Source: Zygnema cylindricum (taxonomy: Eukaryota > Streptophyta > Zygnematophyceae > Zygnematales > Zygnemataceae). From it: DNA of 64,000 nt. This document shows positions 51,836 through 62,969 of the stretch, in pieces. The notes below the pieces were generated by a model. It was not told the DNA's origin. It was given only the letters and a program-made list of their open reading frames with translations, and did not search any database. The translations under genes and the position numbers were made by a program. Location of the stretch: positions 104,207 through 168,206 of the forward strand of contig JBBHKE010002176.1 in the NCBI GenBank assembly GCA_037447655.1, in the 5' to 3' direction. Position 1 is the stretch's first letter; every line of letters starts with the position of its first letter.

Positions 51836-52675
51836 CTCTAATCCCCGGAGATGCTGCGAACCAATGTAATTGTCCCACGTGTCTGAGGTTTTTAGAAAGC
51901 TTTAGTCCTCTCTATGCCTCAGCTGTGAAGGAGAGAGAGTTGTTCAGGACGTAAGTTATTTTTGGTTGAGTTCGGTTGAATACTTACCAAAATTAGTGTG
52001 ACAATGAAGTTGGGAGTTCACGGTTCATTCACACTTGGGACACCCGTCGTCACTTGAGAGAAATGCGTGAGTAAGTCCTCCGTGGACGTACGGAAATTCG
52101 GCGGGACCACGGTACTTCGTGAAGTCACATCTATGGTGCCAAATCCTCTAATCGGACGGTTGACTGCCACCGCCAACAAATATTGACGAGGCATGACTAG
52201 ATCATTATCACTTTACGTTGTCGGAACTTCGGTGTAAATATTTGGTAGAACATAATTTTGTCTGTAGTGAATTAGTTGTTTAGCGTTGAGAATGTGATTT
52301 ATGACATACCTTCAGTATACATGTTTACTCACAGTATTTTTTTTTGTGTTCGAATGTTAGATGTACGCCTGGAATGCCTCCGTACAGCTTAGTATAGTTT
52401 CAGTGTATAGAAGTTGGACTGAGTAAATTTTGATTCATTAGGAACAAATGATATGAAAAACTGTACACTCAATTTTATGAAAATTCACCTCTAAATATCT
52501 CACAGATATTTGAGCAAAATTAAGTGAAATTTTATGTGTGTGTTCCTTTGTATGATATCTTTATTGTGGTAGATTTATTGGACTATTGTGCCCCTCTATT
52601 AAAAGTTATTTTCTGTCAAAGTTACTGTTTTGCCATTGGTATTTGTGGAAGCTTCCTCTTTTGTTTTGTTCTACA
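51836..52675 (+). repeat. probable 5' LTR/leader of copia D
   Basis: The part 52370-52520 matches the region before gag of element G (63135-63290): GCCTGGAATGCCTCCGTACA and the ATTAGGAAC-like block. The left edge is not resolved. Confidence 0.45.
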
Positions 52676-55212
52676 ATGACTACTACTGCTGCTACTTCTT
52701 CATCATCAGTACCAACAGTTGTCTCAGAACAACAGGTCACCGGCCCGCCTTCACGAATTCCAATCTTTGATGGGCATGAATATCTGTATTGGGCAGATTT
52801 GGTTAAGTCTTACTTCAAGCAAGTGAAACTTATTGATGTCTTAAATGGATCCCTTGCAGAATCTGATGCCAGCTTTGATCACAAAAATGACCAAGCTTTG
52901 CATTTAGTGAAGCTTATGATATCAAAAGAATTGCATATGACATATATTAATGTTACAAAGGCATCAGATTTGTGGGATGCTTTGAAATATTCTTATGTTA
53001 GAGCTAGTGACCAGCATGAGATTATAACTGCTGGTCAGATCTATGAGTATAAGTACACATGCGGTAGCATGGTGGAATACACTAATCGGTTTCAAATGCT
53101 ATTGTCAGAAAATGCATGTTCTGGGGGGACTTTCTCCCCTTATCAGTAGGCCATGATTCTCTTAAAGGGGCTACCTAGTAAATATAAAGGAGCCTCGGAT
53201 GAAATGGAAAAAATGTCCAAACCTCTTTGGAATTTGCAAACAGCTATAGAGTTTATCTTGTCAGAAGAAGCCACTCAAACAGTTTTAGGACTTGGGAAAC
53301 CAGCTGTAGCCTTCACGGCTCAATTTCAAAGAGAAAGTAGATATCAAGGGAACCAGTTTAATCCCTAGTTTGAGAAATGTGTTTATTGCTATACTGATGG
53401 TCACTCCTTCAAAGCTTCTCCGTTGTATATAAAAGCTGTTGAAACAGGTATCTTTCGGAAATGATGGAGACATCGCGGACCTTCTATTTCTCAAAGACCC
53501 CCGAATAAAACAGTTGTGTTTTGAGCGGAGGATACGGAATTGGAGAAAAAAAAGATCAAGGAAGAAAAACCTGATGTGACCAGTTTTCCGAAAAACTGAT
53601 GACAAATAGTTCTTTGCTCTTGCCAAACTCGACATGATGGAAGGAGAAAAGGACCTCGGATGGATAATGGATTCTGGCAGCTCTTCACACATGTGCTGGA
53701 ACAAGTCTTGGTTTAAGGAGATGTCTTCTATTCCTTTACGTCATATCTTTTATGCTTGTGGCTATGTTGTTGAATCAAATGCCAAAGGAAATATAGATCT
53801 GGATTGTGTGATAGATAAAAAGGTTGTTAAGAGAACTCTGTACGATGTCTTGTATGTTCCAAAGTTTAAGAAATATTTGTTTTCTACGTTTGTAGATGAA
53901 AGCAAAGGCTTTGAGGTTCTCCAGAAAACTGGCAAAAAACTAGTGAGCAAGGATGGAAGAGAAGCTTTAGTAGGAATTAGAGGCCCAAACTTTTTGTACC
54001 GCATGGACCTGGCTAATAAAATTGATTTTGCTTACTCCAGTGTCCTATGTGATAATGTTTTGTGGCATAAAAGACTTGGTAACGTGCATCATGAGAGACT
54101 TACTAAGATGATAAATAATGATATGATTGAGGGAGTCAAGCTCGGTCAAAAAGAGTTTCATGTTTGTGATGGTTGTGCTCTTGGAAAGCTTCACAAACTT
54201 CCCCTCCCACAAGTTTGTGATCATCGAGCCATAAATCTCCTTGGTATTATTCACTTTGTTGTCTTCGGCCCTTCCAAAGTTCTCTCTCGTGGTGGCAGCA
54301 GCTATTTTGTCACCTTTACAGACGACTACTCTCGGTATAGTCACTTATACTTCATGAAGGAGAAGAGCGAAGTCTTCACTCACTTTAAGCACTACAAAAT
54401 CTGGGCGGAGAAACTTCACGACAAATCTATTCTTGCTTTGCGGACGGATAATGGTGGAGAGTATGTATCCTATGCCTTTGCTGATTTCTTGAAAGAAAAT
54501 GGCATCTCTCGTGAATTTACTGCTCCGTACACACATGAACAAAATGGTGTGGCCAAGAGACTTAATCGAACTTTGACAAAATGTGCTCGCTCTATGATGG
54601 CCGATAAAGGTGTGGATCCAAAGTTTTGGGGGGAAGCTTTTCATTGTGCTTTTTACATCAGAAATAGAGAAAAAACCTGAGCTGTTAAGGGTAAAACACC
54701 TTATGAAGTATGGACAAGTAGAAAACCAAATGTTGATCATTTTAGAGTCTTCGGTAGCAAATGCTTCATCTTGGATAATCTTCCTAATTGGAAGCTTAGT
54801 CCAAAATCTGTACCTAGTGTTTTTTTAGGCTATGATGATGAATCTGTTGGTTATAGAGTGTATAACCCTCAAAGAGGATGCCTTCACACAGCGAGGAATA
54901 TTGAGATTAAAGAAAAGAGTCAATCTGTGGATGTTTTTAGTATGGATGTAACTGAAAGGAATGAGAAAATACAAGAGTATATCATTCTTGAACAAGTACC
55001 TTTTACTCCATCCCCTTCTACTTCCTCTGCCTCTCTTCTGAATGTCTTTGGGCCGTCAGATCCTACTTTCGGAGCTGCTCCTACCACTACACGCCCTTTG
55101 CGGAACACTAGGGGACCAACAGTTCTCGCGTCAGATTTTCCTGGGGGAAGAAGACAAAGCAGCCGCCTTCGAGGCGACCGAGTGGAGAGTGTTTTTTCTA
55201 CAAGCACAGGGG
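52676..55212 (+). pseudogene. copia D gag-protease-integrase, left part
   Basis: ATG at 52676 (MTTTAATSSSSVP) gives gag with EQQVTGPPSRIPIFDG, WDALKYSYVRASDQHEIITAGQ and YKYTCGS. Stops follow at 53147-53149 and 53366-53368, with frame breaks to 53630. The zinc knuckle is damaged (CVYCYTDGHSFKAS). Then WIMDSGSSSHMC (protease), LWHKRLGNVHHERL with CDGCALGKLHKLPLP, integrase (RTDNGGEY, HEQNGVAKRLNRTL), a stop at 54678-54680, and FLGYDDESVGYRVY. It is cut at 55212 by element E and resumes at 59594. Confidence 0.9.
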
Positions 55213-55949
55213 AGTCGTGAAACTCTGAGACCTCCATTGGCCCTCAGAGTATGCAGATCCAAAAGAAGCTAATCTAGATAGTGCCGACTCCAAGTTAATA
55301 TAAACCCAAGTGACTGACCCCTTGACAGTCAGAACCCCAATATAGATTCACCCCTGTGAAATAACACTTTCTGTGTGCTCAGTTCCACCACAGAATGCAA
55401 AGTTAGAATATGAGATTTGGACACATTCACCCACTTTGACTTTCCCTTAGAAATACAGCCACCCTGGCAGACAAAAACTCTGACCGACTACACCCCTGTG
55501 TAGCCTAGACTCCCCTGAGTCCGCAGCAAAAAGAATCACTGAAAATGGTCAAGTAAATTGATAGTTATGGCTGGCCAAAGTTTGCCATTTATACAGGGTG
55601 CTCTCTGGGAGAGGCAGCTGCCTACCCAAAATTTTCTAAGTCCTATTCCCTCTCTAAAACTCTATCTACTGAAGTACGGCACCAATCAAATTACTGTGTC
55701 GTACAGAAAAGTACAGGTGCCGGTGTACTTTCTGTACGGCCATTGTACGACATGGCCAAAATGTCGACACGTGTCAAATCAGGATTAGTTCCTGTAATCT
55801 CCGGAATTCCCGTAGTCCAATGTTATCACGCCACGTGTCACTTGACGTGACAAAGACCGTAAAACGCCAAAAATGCCTTTTCCGTGATCGCGGCGCCTAT
55901 CGTGGCCGTCCGATCAAGACCGGCTATAATCGTAGCCGCTGAAATTCGA

Positions 55950-56046
55950 CGCGCGGTATTTGTTTCGCTATCGAAACAAATGCGCGGTATTTGTTCCGCT
56001 GTCGAAACAAATGTGCGGTATTTGTTTCGCTATCGAAACAAATGCG
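55950..56046. repeat. triple palindromic repeat in E LTR
   Basis: Three units of about 31 bp, GCGCGGTATTTGTTTCGC plus its inverted ATCGAAACAAAT. Each can form a stem with a short loop. Repeated in the other LTR at 59079-59175. Confidence 0.85.
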
Positions 56047-56202
56047 TGGTATCCGTTCTGCCCCCATTCCGTACTTCGTACTAAACTAAACTGTATCTAT
56101 GTACTAAGTATCTATTAGCCGTTAAACGGATTAATCTACATATAACGATTTATATATTTGTCAAACCCTATATATCGTAATATCTGTTCTTGACATAACG
56201 GC

Positions 56203-56255
56203 TAGAGCTAACGGCTAACGCGGATTGATGGACGGTAGGTACCAGGATCAATTCC
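56203..56255 (+). promoter_or_regulatory. antisense tRNA-like A/B-box module, E 3' LTR
   Basis: Plus strand (antisense to E): TAGAGCTAACGGCTAACGC, then GGTACCAGGATCAATTCCTG with the B box GATCAATTC, then TTTT at 56273-56276. The B-box side resembles the variable loop and T arm of initiator tRNA-Met. Confidence 0.5.
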
Positions 56256-56488
56256 TGGGTCCGTCAACCAACTTTTGGTAAGACTACATAATTTACCCCC
56301 TGTCTTCTCTAGAGAGCCTAGGCAGCCATGGCTCTAGCTCCCTATCCAGCCTTCAGTGACTACGACAAGTATGGGGGCTTGGAAAGGGGAGTTAGAGGCA
56401 GACCGCCTCAGCTCTTTTTCTATCCTAATACAGACCTATAAAATACTCAAATATCAACACTCCCCTTATTTTCTAGTCTATTTTTCTT

Positions 56489-58366
56489 TTAACTTCCACA
56501 AACAAGTAAACAAACACCCCCTCCCCTTTTTCTTTTCTTTTTTCTTTTTCCTTTTCCTTTCATAAAACTTAAGTATTTAACACAGTGGATAAAATGAACT
56601 GAAATGATAATTGTATCACATATTTTATTTAACATCCCATTTTTCTTAAACCCGAGCAAAGATTTTATCCACCTCTTCCCTTTTCCATCCACACTAAATC
56701 CACTTTCCCTCTTGAAATTCAAACAACCAGCCCCATCCCCAACCTTCAACACATACCCGGATGATAACCCTTTTACAGGCACATCTTCACAAGAGACATC
56801 ACACCAAGTAGTGATGTCAAATCCATCCACCTCCAAATATTCCCAAAAACCACTAGTCCCCACTAAGTTCCTCATAAGATCTACATCTTCCGTAATCATA
56901 TTTTTATCCATGATAATTACCCCATTTTCTGAACTTCCCTCACTGTCTCCCATGGAATTCTTTCCACTATCACTTTCTATTTTAATTCCCAATAAATATT
57001 TCTCTTCTCCCCTATCTTTTAAAACCCCCTCTAGAATTAATTCTCCCCTTTCCTCGGAATCCGTTGAAGTCTCCCTTTCCGACCAGTTTTCTGTTTCCAA
57101 AATATTTATGAAACTATCCTCAATATTTTGAACTTCTTCAAGTATCTCCTCTCTCTTTACTTCCCTTATACCTCCAAAAGCACACTGTTGCCTTCGTCCT
57201 ATTTCTCTGTACTTTTCTCTCTTCCCCATTCTACCGATGTGAAGAAGCTCCAATTTTTCTTCATCCTCTTTCTCCTCTTCCTCTTCGTCCTCCTCATCCA
57301 CATTCCAACTTCTAAGTTTTTCCAAACAAGGGCATTCCTCCATATAATGACCCGGTTCCCTACAAAAGAAGCAAACCCCTTTTTTCAAAGCTCCCGTGCC
57401 TTTTCCTCTCCCTCTCTTTCCACCAAAGTTCCGATAAGGTTTACCTTTGTCTTTCTTTCTCTCATCACGCTTCCGCTCGTCACCACCGTTCTTCTCATCA
57501 CGCTTCCGCTCGTCACCGCCGTTCCTCTCATCACGATTCCGCCAATCACCACCAGCTGAAAATGCATTGACCCTGTCCTTTCCCCTACGAAGCTCCAAAG
57601 TGCTTTCCCTCACAAGAATTATCCCCATGGTAAAGCTCCAAGTCCATGAGGAGCCATCCATTGCCTGCATACGACAAATTATGTTTTCGTACTCATCTGG
57701 GAGTTTCATAATTAGTGTATTAATCTTACTCTCCTCAGATTCTACATATCCCGCACTAGTAAGCTCAACATATAACGCAGCAATATCATTACAAAACTCT
57801 ATCATGCTACCGCCTTTATAAACGTAGGCATCTATTTCTTGTTTTACTAATTGCTGCCTCTGAATAGTCTCACTCTTATAAATCTGAGTTAGTGCTTCCC
57901 ATATCTCCGAAGACTTGGTTAGACTTAAAAGAGTGATAGCTATCGACTTAGACACATATCTAAGTATGAGATGTTTTGCTATAGTGTTTTTGTATTCCCA
58001 TATTTTCCTGTCATTTTCTTCAGTTTTAATCCCTACATGTGGTACCATAGCTGAGAGCCTAGCTCCCCTCACCATAGGTGTCCCTTTTTCCTTCTCCCCT
58101 ATTTCCCCATCCACGGAAAGGTTTTTCCCTTCACCTTCCGTTGCATCTGAACTCCGGGTGATATTCTGGACAGTCTCAGATGATTCTCCGTAGTAAGCTC
58201 CTCCAAAGCTAGGTGGCGGACATCTCACTTGTCCCGCAACAATTCCCCATAAGTGCTTCTCGAAAAGCAATCCCTCCATTGTAAACGCCCAATACGTGAA
58301 GCCTGTTCCATCAAACATAGGCACCCTAGATGGTGGGCCCATAACCTGAAACTCTGAGACCTCCAT
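56489..58366 (-). CDS. Gag-like fusion protein of element E (625 aa)
   Basis: A single uninterrupted frame whose ATG lies in the LTR, 20 nt from its inner edge (MEVSEFQVMGPPSRVPMFDG). Residues 1 to about 240 are copia gag (IWEYKNTIAKHLILRYVSKS, LIMKLPDEYENIICRMQAM). Next is a charged tandem repeat (GGDERKRDE), then a complete zinc knuckle CFFCREPGHYMEEC. After AFGGIREVK, where protease should begin, the frame runs through pol scraps: EEKYLLGIKIESD (RT), VGTSGFWEYLEVDGFDITTWCDVS and YVLKVGDGAG (RNase H), KSLLGFKKNG, then a basic tail. No protease DSG, integrase DDE, RT YVDD or full RNase H site is present. That 625 codons stay open while RNA-binding gag is intact suggests selection or very recent origin. 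Likely role: particle formation and RNA packaging. Confidence 0.9.
   Translation of the reverse strand: MEVSEFQVMGPPSRVPMFDGTGFTYWAFTMEGLLFEKHLWGIVAGQVRCPPPSFGGAYYGESSETVQNITRSSDATEGEGKNLSVDGEIGEKEKGTPMVRGARLSAMVPHVGIKTEENDRKIWEYKNTIAKHLILRYVSKSIAITLLSLTKSSEIWEALTQIYKSETIQRQQLVKQEIDAYVYKGGSMIEFCNDIAALYVELTSAGYVESEESKINTLIMKLPDEYENIICRMQAMDGSSWTWSFTMGIILVRESTLELRRGKDRVNAFSAGGDWRNRDERNGGDERKRDEKNGGDERKRDERKKDKGKPYRNFGGKRGRGKGTGALKKGVCFFCREPGHYMEECPCLEKLRSWNVDEEDEEEEEKEDEEKLELLHIGRMGKREKYREIGRRQQCAFGGIREVKREEILEEVQNIEDSFINILETENWSERETSTDSEERGELILEGVLKDRGEEKYLLGIKIESDSGKNSMGDSEGSSENGVIIMDKNMITEDVDLMRNLVGTSGFWEYLEVDGFDITTWCDVSCEDVPVKGLSSGYVLKVGDGAGCLNFKRESGFSVDGKGKRWIKSLLGFKKNGMLNKICDTIIISVHFIHCVKYLSFMKGKGKRKKKRKRGGGVCLLVCGS
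58332..58346 (-). other. primer-binding site, internal initiator tRNA-Met type (E)
   Basis: The minus strand reads GGTTATGGGCCCACC immediately after the LTR, identical to C1 and B. Confidence 0.8.
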
Positions 58367-59588
58367 TGGCCCTCAGAGTATGCAGATCCAAAAGAAGCTA
58401 ATCTAGATAGTGCCGACTCCAAGTTAATATAAACCCAAGTGACTGACCCCTTGACAGTCAAAACCCCAATATAGATTCACCCCTGTGAAATAACACTTTC
58501 TGTGTGCTCAGTTCCACCACAGAATGCAAAGTTAGAATATGAGATTTGGACACATTCACCCACTTTGACTTTCCCTTAGAAATACAGCCACCCTGGCAGA
58601 CAAAAACTCTGACCGACTACACCCCTGTGTAGCCTAGACTCCCCTGAGTCCGCAGCAAAAAGAATCACTGAAAATGGTCAAGTAAATTGATAGTTATGGC
58701 TGGCCAAAGTTTGCCATTTATACAGGGTGCTCTCTGGGAGAGGCAGCTGCCTACCCAAAATTTTCTAAGTCCTATTCCCTCTCTAAAACTCTATCTACTG
58801 AAGTACGGCACCAATCAAATTACTGTGTCGTACAGAAAAGTACAGGTGCCGGTGTACTTTCTGTACGGCCATTGTACGACATGGCCAAAATGTCGACACG
58901 TGTCAAATCAGGATTAGTTCCTGTAATCTCCGGAATTCCCGTAGTCCAATGTTATCACGCCACGTGTCACTTGACGTGACAAAGACCGTAAAACGCCAAA
59001 AATGCCTTTTCCGTGATCGCGGCGCCTATCGTGGCCGTCCGATCAAGACCGGCTATAATCGTAGCCGCTGAAATTCGACGCGCGGTATTTGTTTCGCTAT
59101 CGAAACAAATGCGCGGTATTTGTTTCGCTGTCGAAACAAATGCGCGGTATTTGTTTCGCTATCGAAACAAATGCGTGGTATCCGTTCTGCCCCCATTCCG
59201 TACTTCGTACTAAACTAAACTGTATCTATGTACTAAGTATCTATTAGCCGTTAAACGGATTAATCTACATATAACGATTTATATATTTGTCAAACCCTAT
59301 ATATCGTAATATCTGTTCTAGACATAACGGCTAGAGCTAACGGCTAACGCGGATTGATGGACGGTAGGTACCAGGATCAATTCCTGGGTCCGTCAACCAA
59401 CTTTTGGTAAGACTACATAATTTACCCCCTGTCTTCTCTAGAGAGCCTAGGCAGCCATGGCTCTAGCTCCCTATCCAGCCTTCAGTGACTACGACAAGTA
59501 TGGGGGCTTGGAAAGGGGAGTTAGAGGCAGACCGCCTCAGCTCTTTTTCTATCCTAATACAGACCTATAAAATACTCAAATATCAACA
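58347..59588 (-). repeat. 5' LTR of element E
   Basis: 1242 bp partner of 55218-56459, nearly identical. Confidence 0.95.
59332..59384 (+). promoter_or_regulatory. antisense tRNA-like A/B-box module, E 5' LTR
   Basis: Same sequence as 56203-56255, in the other LTR. Confidence 0.5.
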
Positions 59589-59593
59589 AGTCG

Positions 59594-60590
59594 CTTATTA
59601 CTCATGAAGCCTTTTTCAAACCTGAAAAGGATCATTCGATCTCGGCTGCAAATGATGAGATAAAGTCAATTATGGAAGCCCAAACTTGGGAACTTGTGGA
59701 GCTCCCACTGAACAGGAAAGCTATCCGTTTTAAGTGGGTCTTCAAATTAAAATTGAATCCTGATAATACAATTGAAAGATATAAAGCTAGACTGGTCACT
59801 AAGGGATTTAGTTAGAAAGAGGGAATTGATTTTTAAGAGACCTTCTCTCTTGTGTTTTGTTTTCCTACTCTGAGAGTTTTGCTGTCTCTTGCTGGAATAG
59901 AGGATATGGAATTGCATCAGATGGACGTTAAGACGACTTTCTTGTATGGTGATTTGGAAGAAGTAATTTATATGAAGCAACCAGAGATGTATGCCGAAAA
60001 AAGGAAAGAAAACCTGGTCTGTAAATTGTTGAAGTCCTGGTATGGTCTGAAATAGGCTCCGAGACAATGGAACCTGAAGTTATATGAGTTTTTAACCAAT
60101 CTTGGCTTTACTACGATACGTTCAGATCACTCAGTCTATGTAATGCAAGGTGAGGATGGAGTGATTTATGTGGCAGTATATGTAGATGATTTGCTGTTGA
60201 TTAGCAAATCTATCAATCAAATCAATAAAATAAAATCAGATCTTAATTCTCGGTTTGAAATGAAAGACTTGGGTGAGGCTAAGTATATTCTAGGAATTCA
60301 GGTAGAAAGAGATAGGAAACAGAGAATTATTTATCTAACTCAAAAAAAAGTAATATGGAACATGCTAGAAAAGTTTGGTATGTCAGAAGCAAAGCGGAGT
60401 GCCACCCTTATGGAATTCAAACAGAAGTTGGAGGATACGGAAACGGATGGTGGTGTTTTGGTTGATGATTTTTTGGATTTAGGGGAGGTAGATTCTATGT
60501 CCTCCATTCCTTACAGGCAGATTGTCGGAAGCCTCATCTATTTCATGAACTGTACTCGTCCGGACATCGCAGCCGCAGTTGGAGCTGTTG
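59594..60590 (+). pseudogene. copia D pol, right part (RT to start of RNase H)
   Basis: It continues D after E: ANDEIKSIMEAQTWELVELP, FKWVFKLKLNPDNTIERYKARL, HQMDVKTTFLYGDL, VYVDDLLLISKS, RFEMKDLGEAKYILGIQVERDR and GSLIYFMNCTRPDIAAAVGA. Stops replace Gln or Glu at about 59813, 59835 and 60053. It breaks off in RNase H at about 60590 and runs into local repeats; no 3' LTR of D is seen. Confidence 0.9.
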
Positions 60591-60592
60591 TT

Positions 60593-60830
60593 TTGGAAAC
60601 CTTGAGTCCTCTCTATATCTTGCTGTTATGCTGCCATGCTGCGCTATGTCTGACATCGCAGCTAGAAACCTTGAGCACTCTACACTTGTTGCTGTGCTGC
60701 TATGCTGCTCTGATCTGACATCGCAGCTGCGCTGCTCTAATATCACAGCTGCGCTGAGAGATCATAGCAGTCATAGCAGTCGTAGCCGAGTCATAGCAGT
60801 TATAGCAGTCTGCGCAAGAAAGGTGTTCTG
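60593..60830. repeat. tandem repeats: about 70-bp and CATAGCAGT units
   Basis: Two units of about 70 bp (GAAACCTTGAG ... TGACATCGCAGCT) are followed by shorter CAGCTGCGCTG and CATAGCAGT repeats, at the truncated end of copia D. Confidence 0.8.
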
Positions 60831-61379
60831 AATATGAGTCAGTTTGTGTGAAGATAAATTGACGGGGACATGATTTAGTGTGTATATAACTCGAAAGGGA
60901 GTACACAGATTCGGTGCACTTCAGGCACACGTGTAGGTCCGTGAGAAAGTCAAGTTTGGTTGTTCTAGAAGAAAAGGTATAGTTACATTTGAGGACCAAA
61001 GTTACACGTGGAGGTTCATCTTCGGTGATGAAAGAATACGTGGAAAGAGGACGAAGTCCGCCGTCATTTTTGAAGAGAAGTATTGACTGTATCGTCATTT
61101 CAGCGGACGAACTTTAACCGCGTAATAATTCATTTCTAGCGGTTGTCTGATTGGTGTAAATAATTATGTGCATTCAACGGTGGGATTTTGTTAATGAAGA
61201 AGTATTGTACCAATTGACCACGCTAGTTGTAGTACGGTGTGATCAACTGTAGGCTCACTTGTATATATAGGAATTAAATTACTTTAGGAAAAGTAAGATT
61301 GTTGTGTAGGAAAACTGCAAAGCAGTTTTTGGGTGTGTTTGAATTATAAGATCATTGTGATCTTTTGGCATAACTTTGC

Positions 61380-61592
61380 GAAATTCGGCATGTGGTTTCT
61401 TTGGTGTATATTCTATATTTTGGCAAATTTGCAGACCTAGGGTGTGTCTGGTTTGCTTGAGGCTTTATTGTGAAGCTGGTTGTTTGTTGGATTTCGTGAG
61501 AGTTTCCTCTTTGCACAATTGATTATCATGGCAACTGTTGGTGCTTCTTCATCTTCTTTAGTGGCACCAGCTGCCTCAAATCAACATGTAGT
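61380..61592 (+). pseudogene. 5' leader and gag start of a D-like copia, truncated
   Basis: ATG at 61530 gives MATVGASSSSLVAPAASNQHV, like the gag start of D (MTTTAATSSSSVPTVVSEQQV). The leader GCAAATTTGCAGACCTAGGG matches that of element G (63337-63350). It ends where family Q repeat begins. Confidence 0.65.
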
Positions 61593-61870
61593 ACATTTAA
61601 AGTTTCAAAGTGACCCAAAATGTATTGTGGTAATTTCACTTTTTTGGTATGGTTGCAGATTTTATCGTTGCGGGCTAAGTCTTGGAGGAAAACGACAAGA
61701 AAAAACCCTTACTTTATCACATGGGAAAGTGCCCTAAGTTTGACGATGACGCAAATTGTACTTTTAATATTTTCCCTTTCTTTGTACGGTTGTAACTTAA
61801 GTAGTACAGTCTTAAGTTTTTAAGCAAAATGACAGAAAAAACCGTTACTCTAGCACATGGGGACATGGCC
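61593..61870. repeat. dispersed repeat family Q, second copy
   Basis: Shares GTTTGACGATGACGCAAA, CTTTCTTTGTACGG and ACATGGGGACAT-type blocks with 50640-50850. Confidence 0.55.
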
Positions 61871-62138
61871 TTAGTGTGATATGAAGAATCTTGCGAATCT
61901 CTAACTTAAGTGTGGTAATTTTTTGTCCAATTTGTAATCGGACGGCTAAATCTTGACCAAAGGTGAAGATTCATACATTTTACTTTTGTGTTAAAGCGGT
62001 CGGGTATCCAATATCGTTAGTTACGCGCAAACTGGTGATAATTCACATATCGAGGGGCAAAGATACAAAATGTCCCGTATTGAGTATCGCTTATCATTCC
62101 TCTCGATGTAAAATTGTACATCACTCTCTCGTACGTTA

Positions 62139-62352
62139 CACCGTGAATCGCTATTAGCGTTAATGTTTTTTGTCTTTTCTTAAACATTTTATCTCCGTTC
62201 ACACATTTTCGATTGTAGATCTGACGGTTGCGATTGAAAAGTTAGATTCTCAGCTGCAATCGGCTGTCTCAAATTAAAATCGGACAAGTGTGTACGTAAA
62301 AAATATGATTTAAGTGACGAAAAAATATTAACCCTAATAGCGATACACGGTG
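62139..62352. mobile_element. MITE, family M, copy 5
   Basis: Ends CACCGTGAATCGCTATTAGC and CTAATAGCGATACACGGTG are inverted complements with one mismatch. Inner arms include TCACACATTTTCGATTG and AATCGGACAAGTGTGTACG. About 214 bp, non-coding. Confidence 0.8.
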
Positions 62353-62960
62353 AACCGTACTGTACGGTGGAACCTCGGAATGTGCAAAAAGTTGCAAGAT
62401 TCAAGACAGTACACCGCGAATCGTAATTAGAGTAAGGGTACGTCCCCATGTAATTGTTGTTTTTGAAAAGTTGGTTTCGTGCGTACTCGACATTTTGTGC
62501 GCACGCGACGTTTCGCGTGCGTAATATATTATCGAAAGTAATGTGGTGGTTCGAATGGATTTGCGGATTGGGGGAGTAAATGTACGAGTAAAATTAAAGG
62601 GACGTGAGGTAGTAATTGAGTGGCGCGGATTGCGTTAAGAAATGGACGGCGGATCGCGACGCGATCCGATGTGAAGTTTACGGAAATGATTTCGGTTGTA
62701 CGATTATTATTTTAACAAGTGGACATGAATGACTAAATTATCTTCGCGACGTCGTGGGATATTTGACGACTCGCGTGGATTTTGTTTGGATTTTTATAAC
62801 CACGTGGCGCGACATCAAGGGTGCCGAATTAGATCGACGGACGGCGGATATAGGCCGTGGATATTTTTCAAGTAGTAGAGACGCAAAATCGCGTCAATCA
62901 CACGATGTTAATTTTGGACGTCCCAGATTGTTTGACGAAATTCGAGGAGTTCCATTGAGT
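62353..62960. other. no recognisable gene; single ends of families N and P near 62418-62450
   Basis: CGCGAATCGTAATTAGAGTA (N end) runs into AGGGTACGTCCCCATGTA (P end). The remainder shows no feature. Confidence 0.4.
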
Positions 62961-62969
62961 GACTCAGCA

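Larger units (their letters stand above)
55218..56459 (-). repeat. 3' LTR of element E
   Basis: 1242 bp. On the plus strand it starts TGAAACTCTGAGACCTCC and ends AAATATCAACA. It contains three tandem copies of a palindromic TTTGTTTCG-TATCGAAACAAA unit (55957-56043). Confidence 0.95.
55218..59588 (-). mobile_element. element E: young gag-only copia derivative (TR-GAG-like)
   Basis: 4371 bp with two 1242-bp LTRs that differ at about 4 positions by my reading (about 99.7% identity). It is flanked by AGTCG (55213-55217 and 59589-59593) and inserted into copia D. The interior is only 1887 bp: primer site 58332-58346, one open frame, and the polypurine tract CTCCCCTTATTTTC on the plus strand at 56460-56473. 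It lacks functional protease, integrase, RT and RNase H, so its recent transposition must have used enzymes supplied by another element, plausibly a C1-like relative that shares the same gag start, primer site and polypurine tract. Confidence 0.92.
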
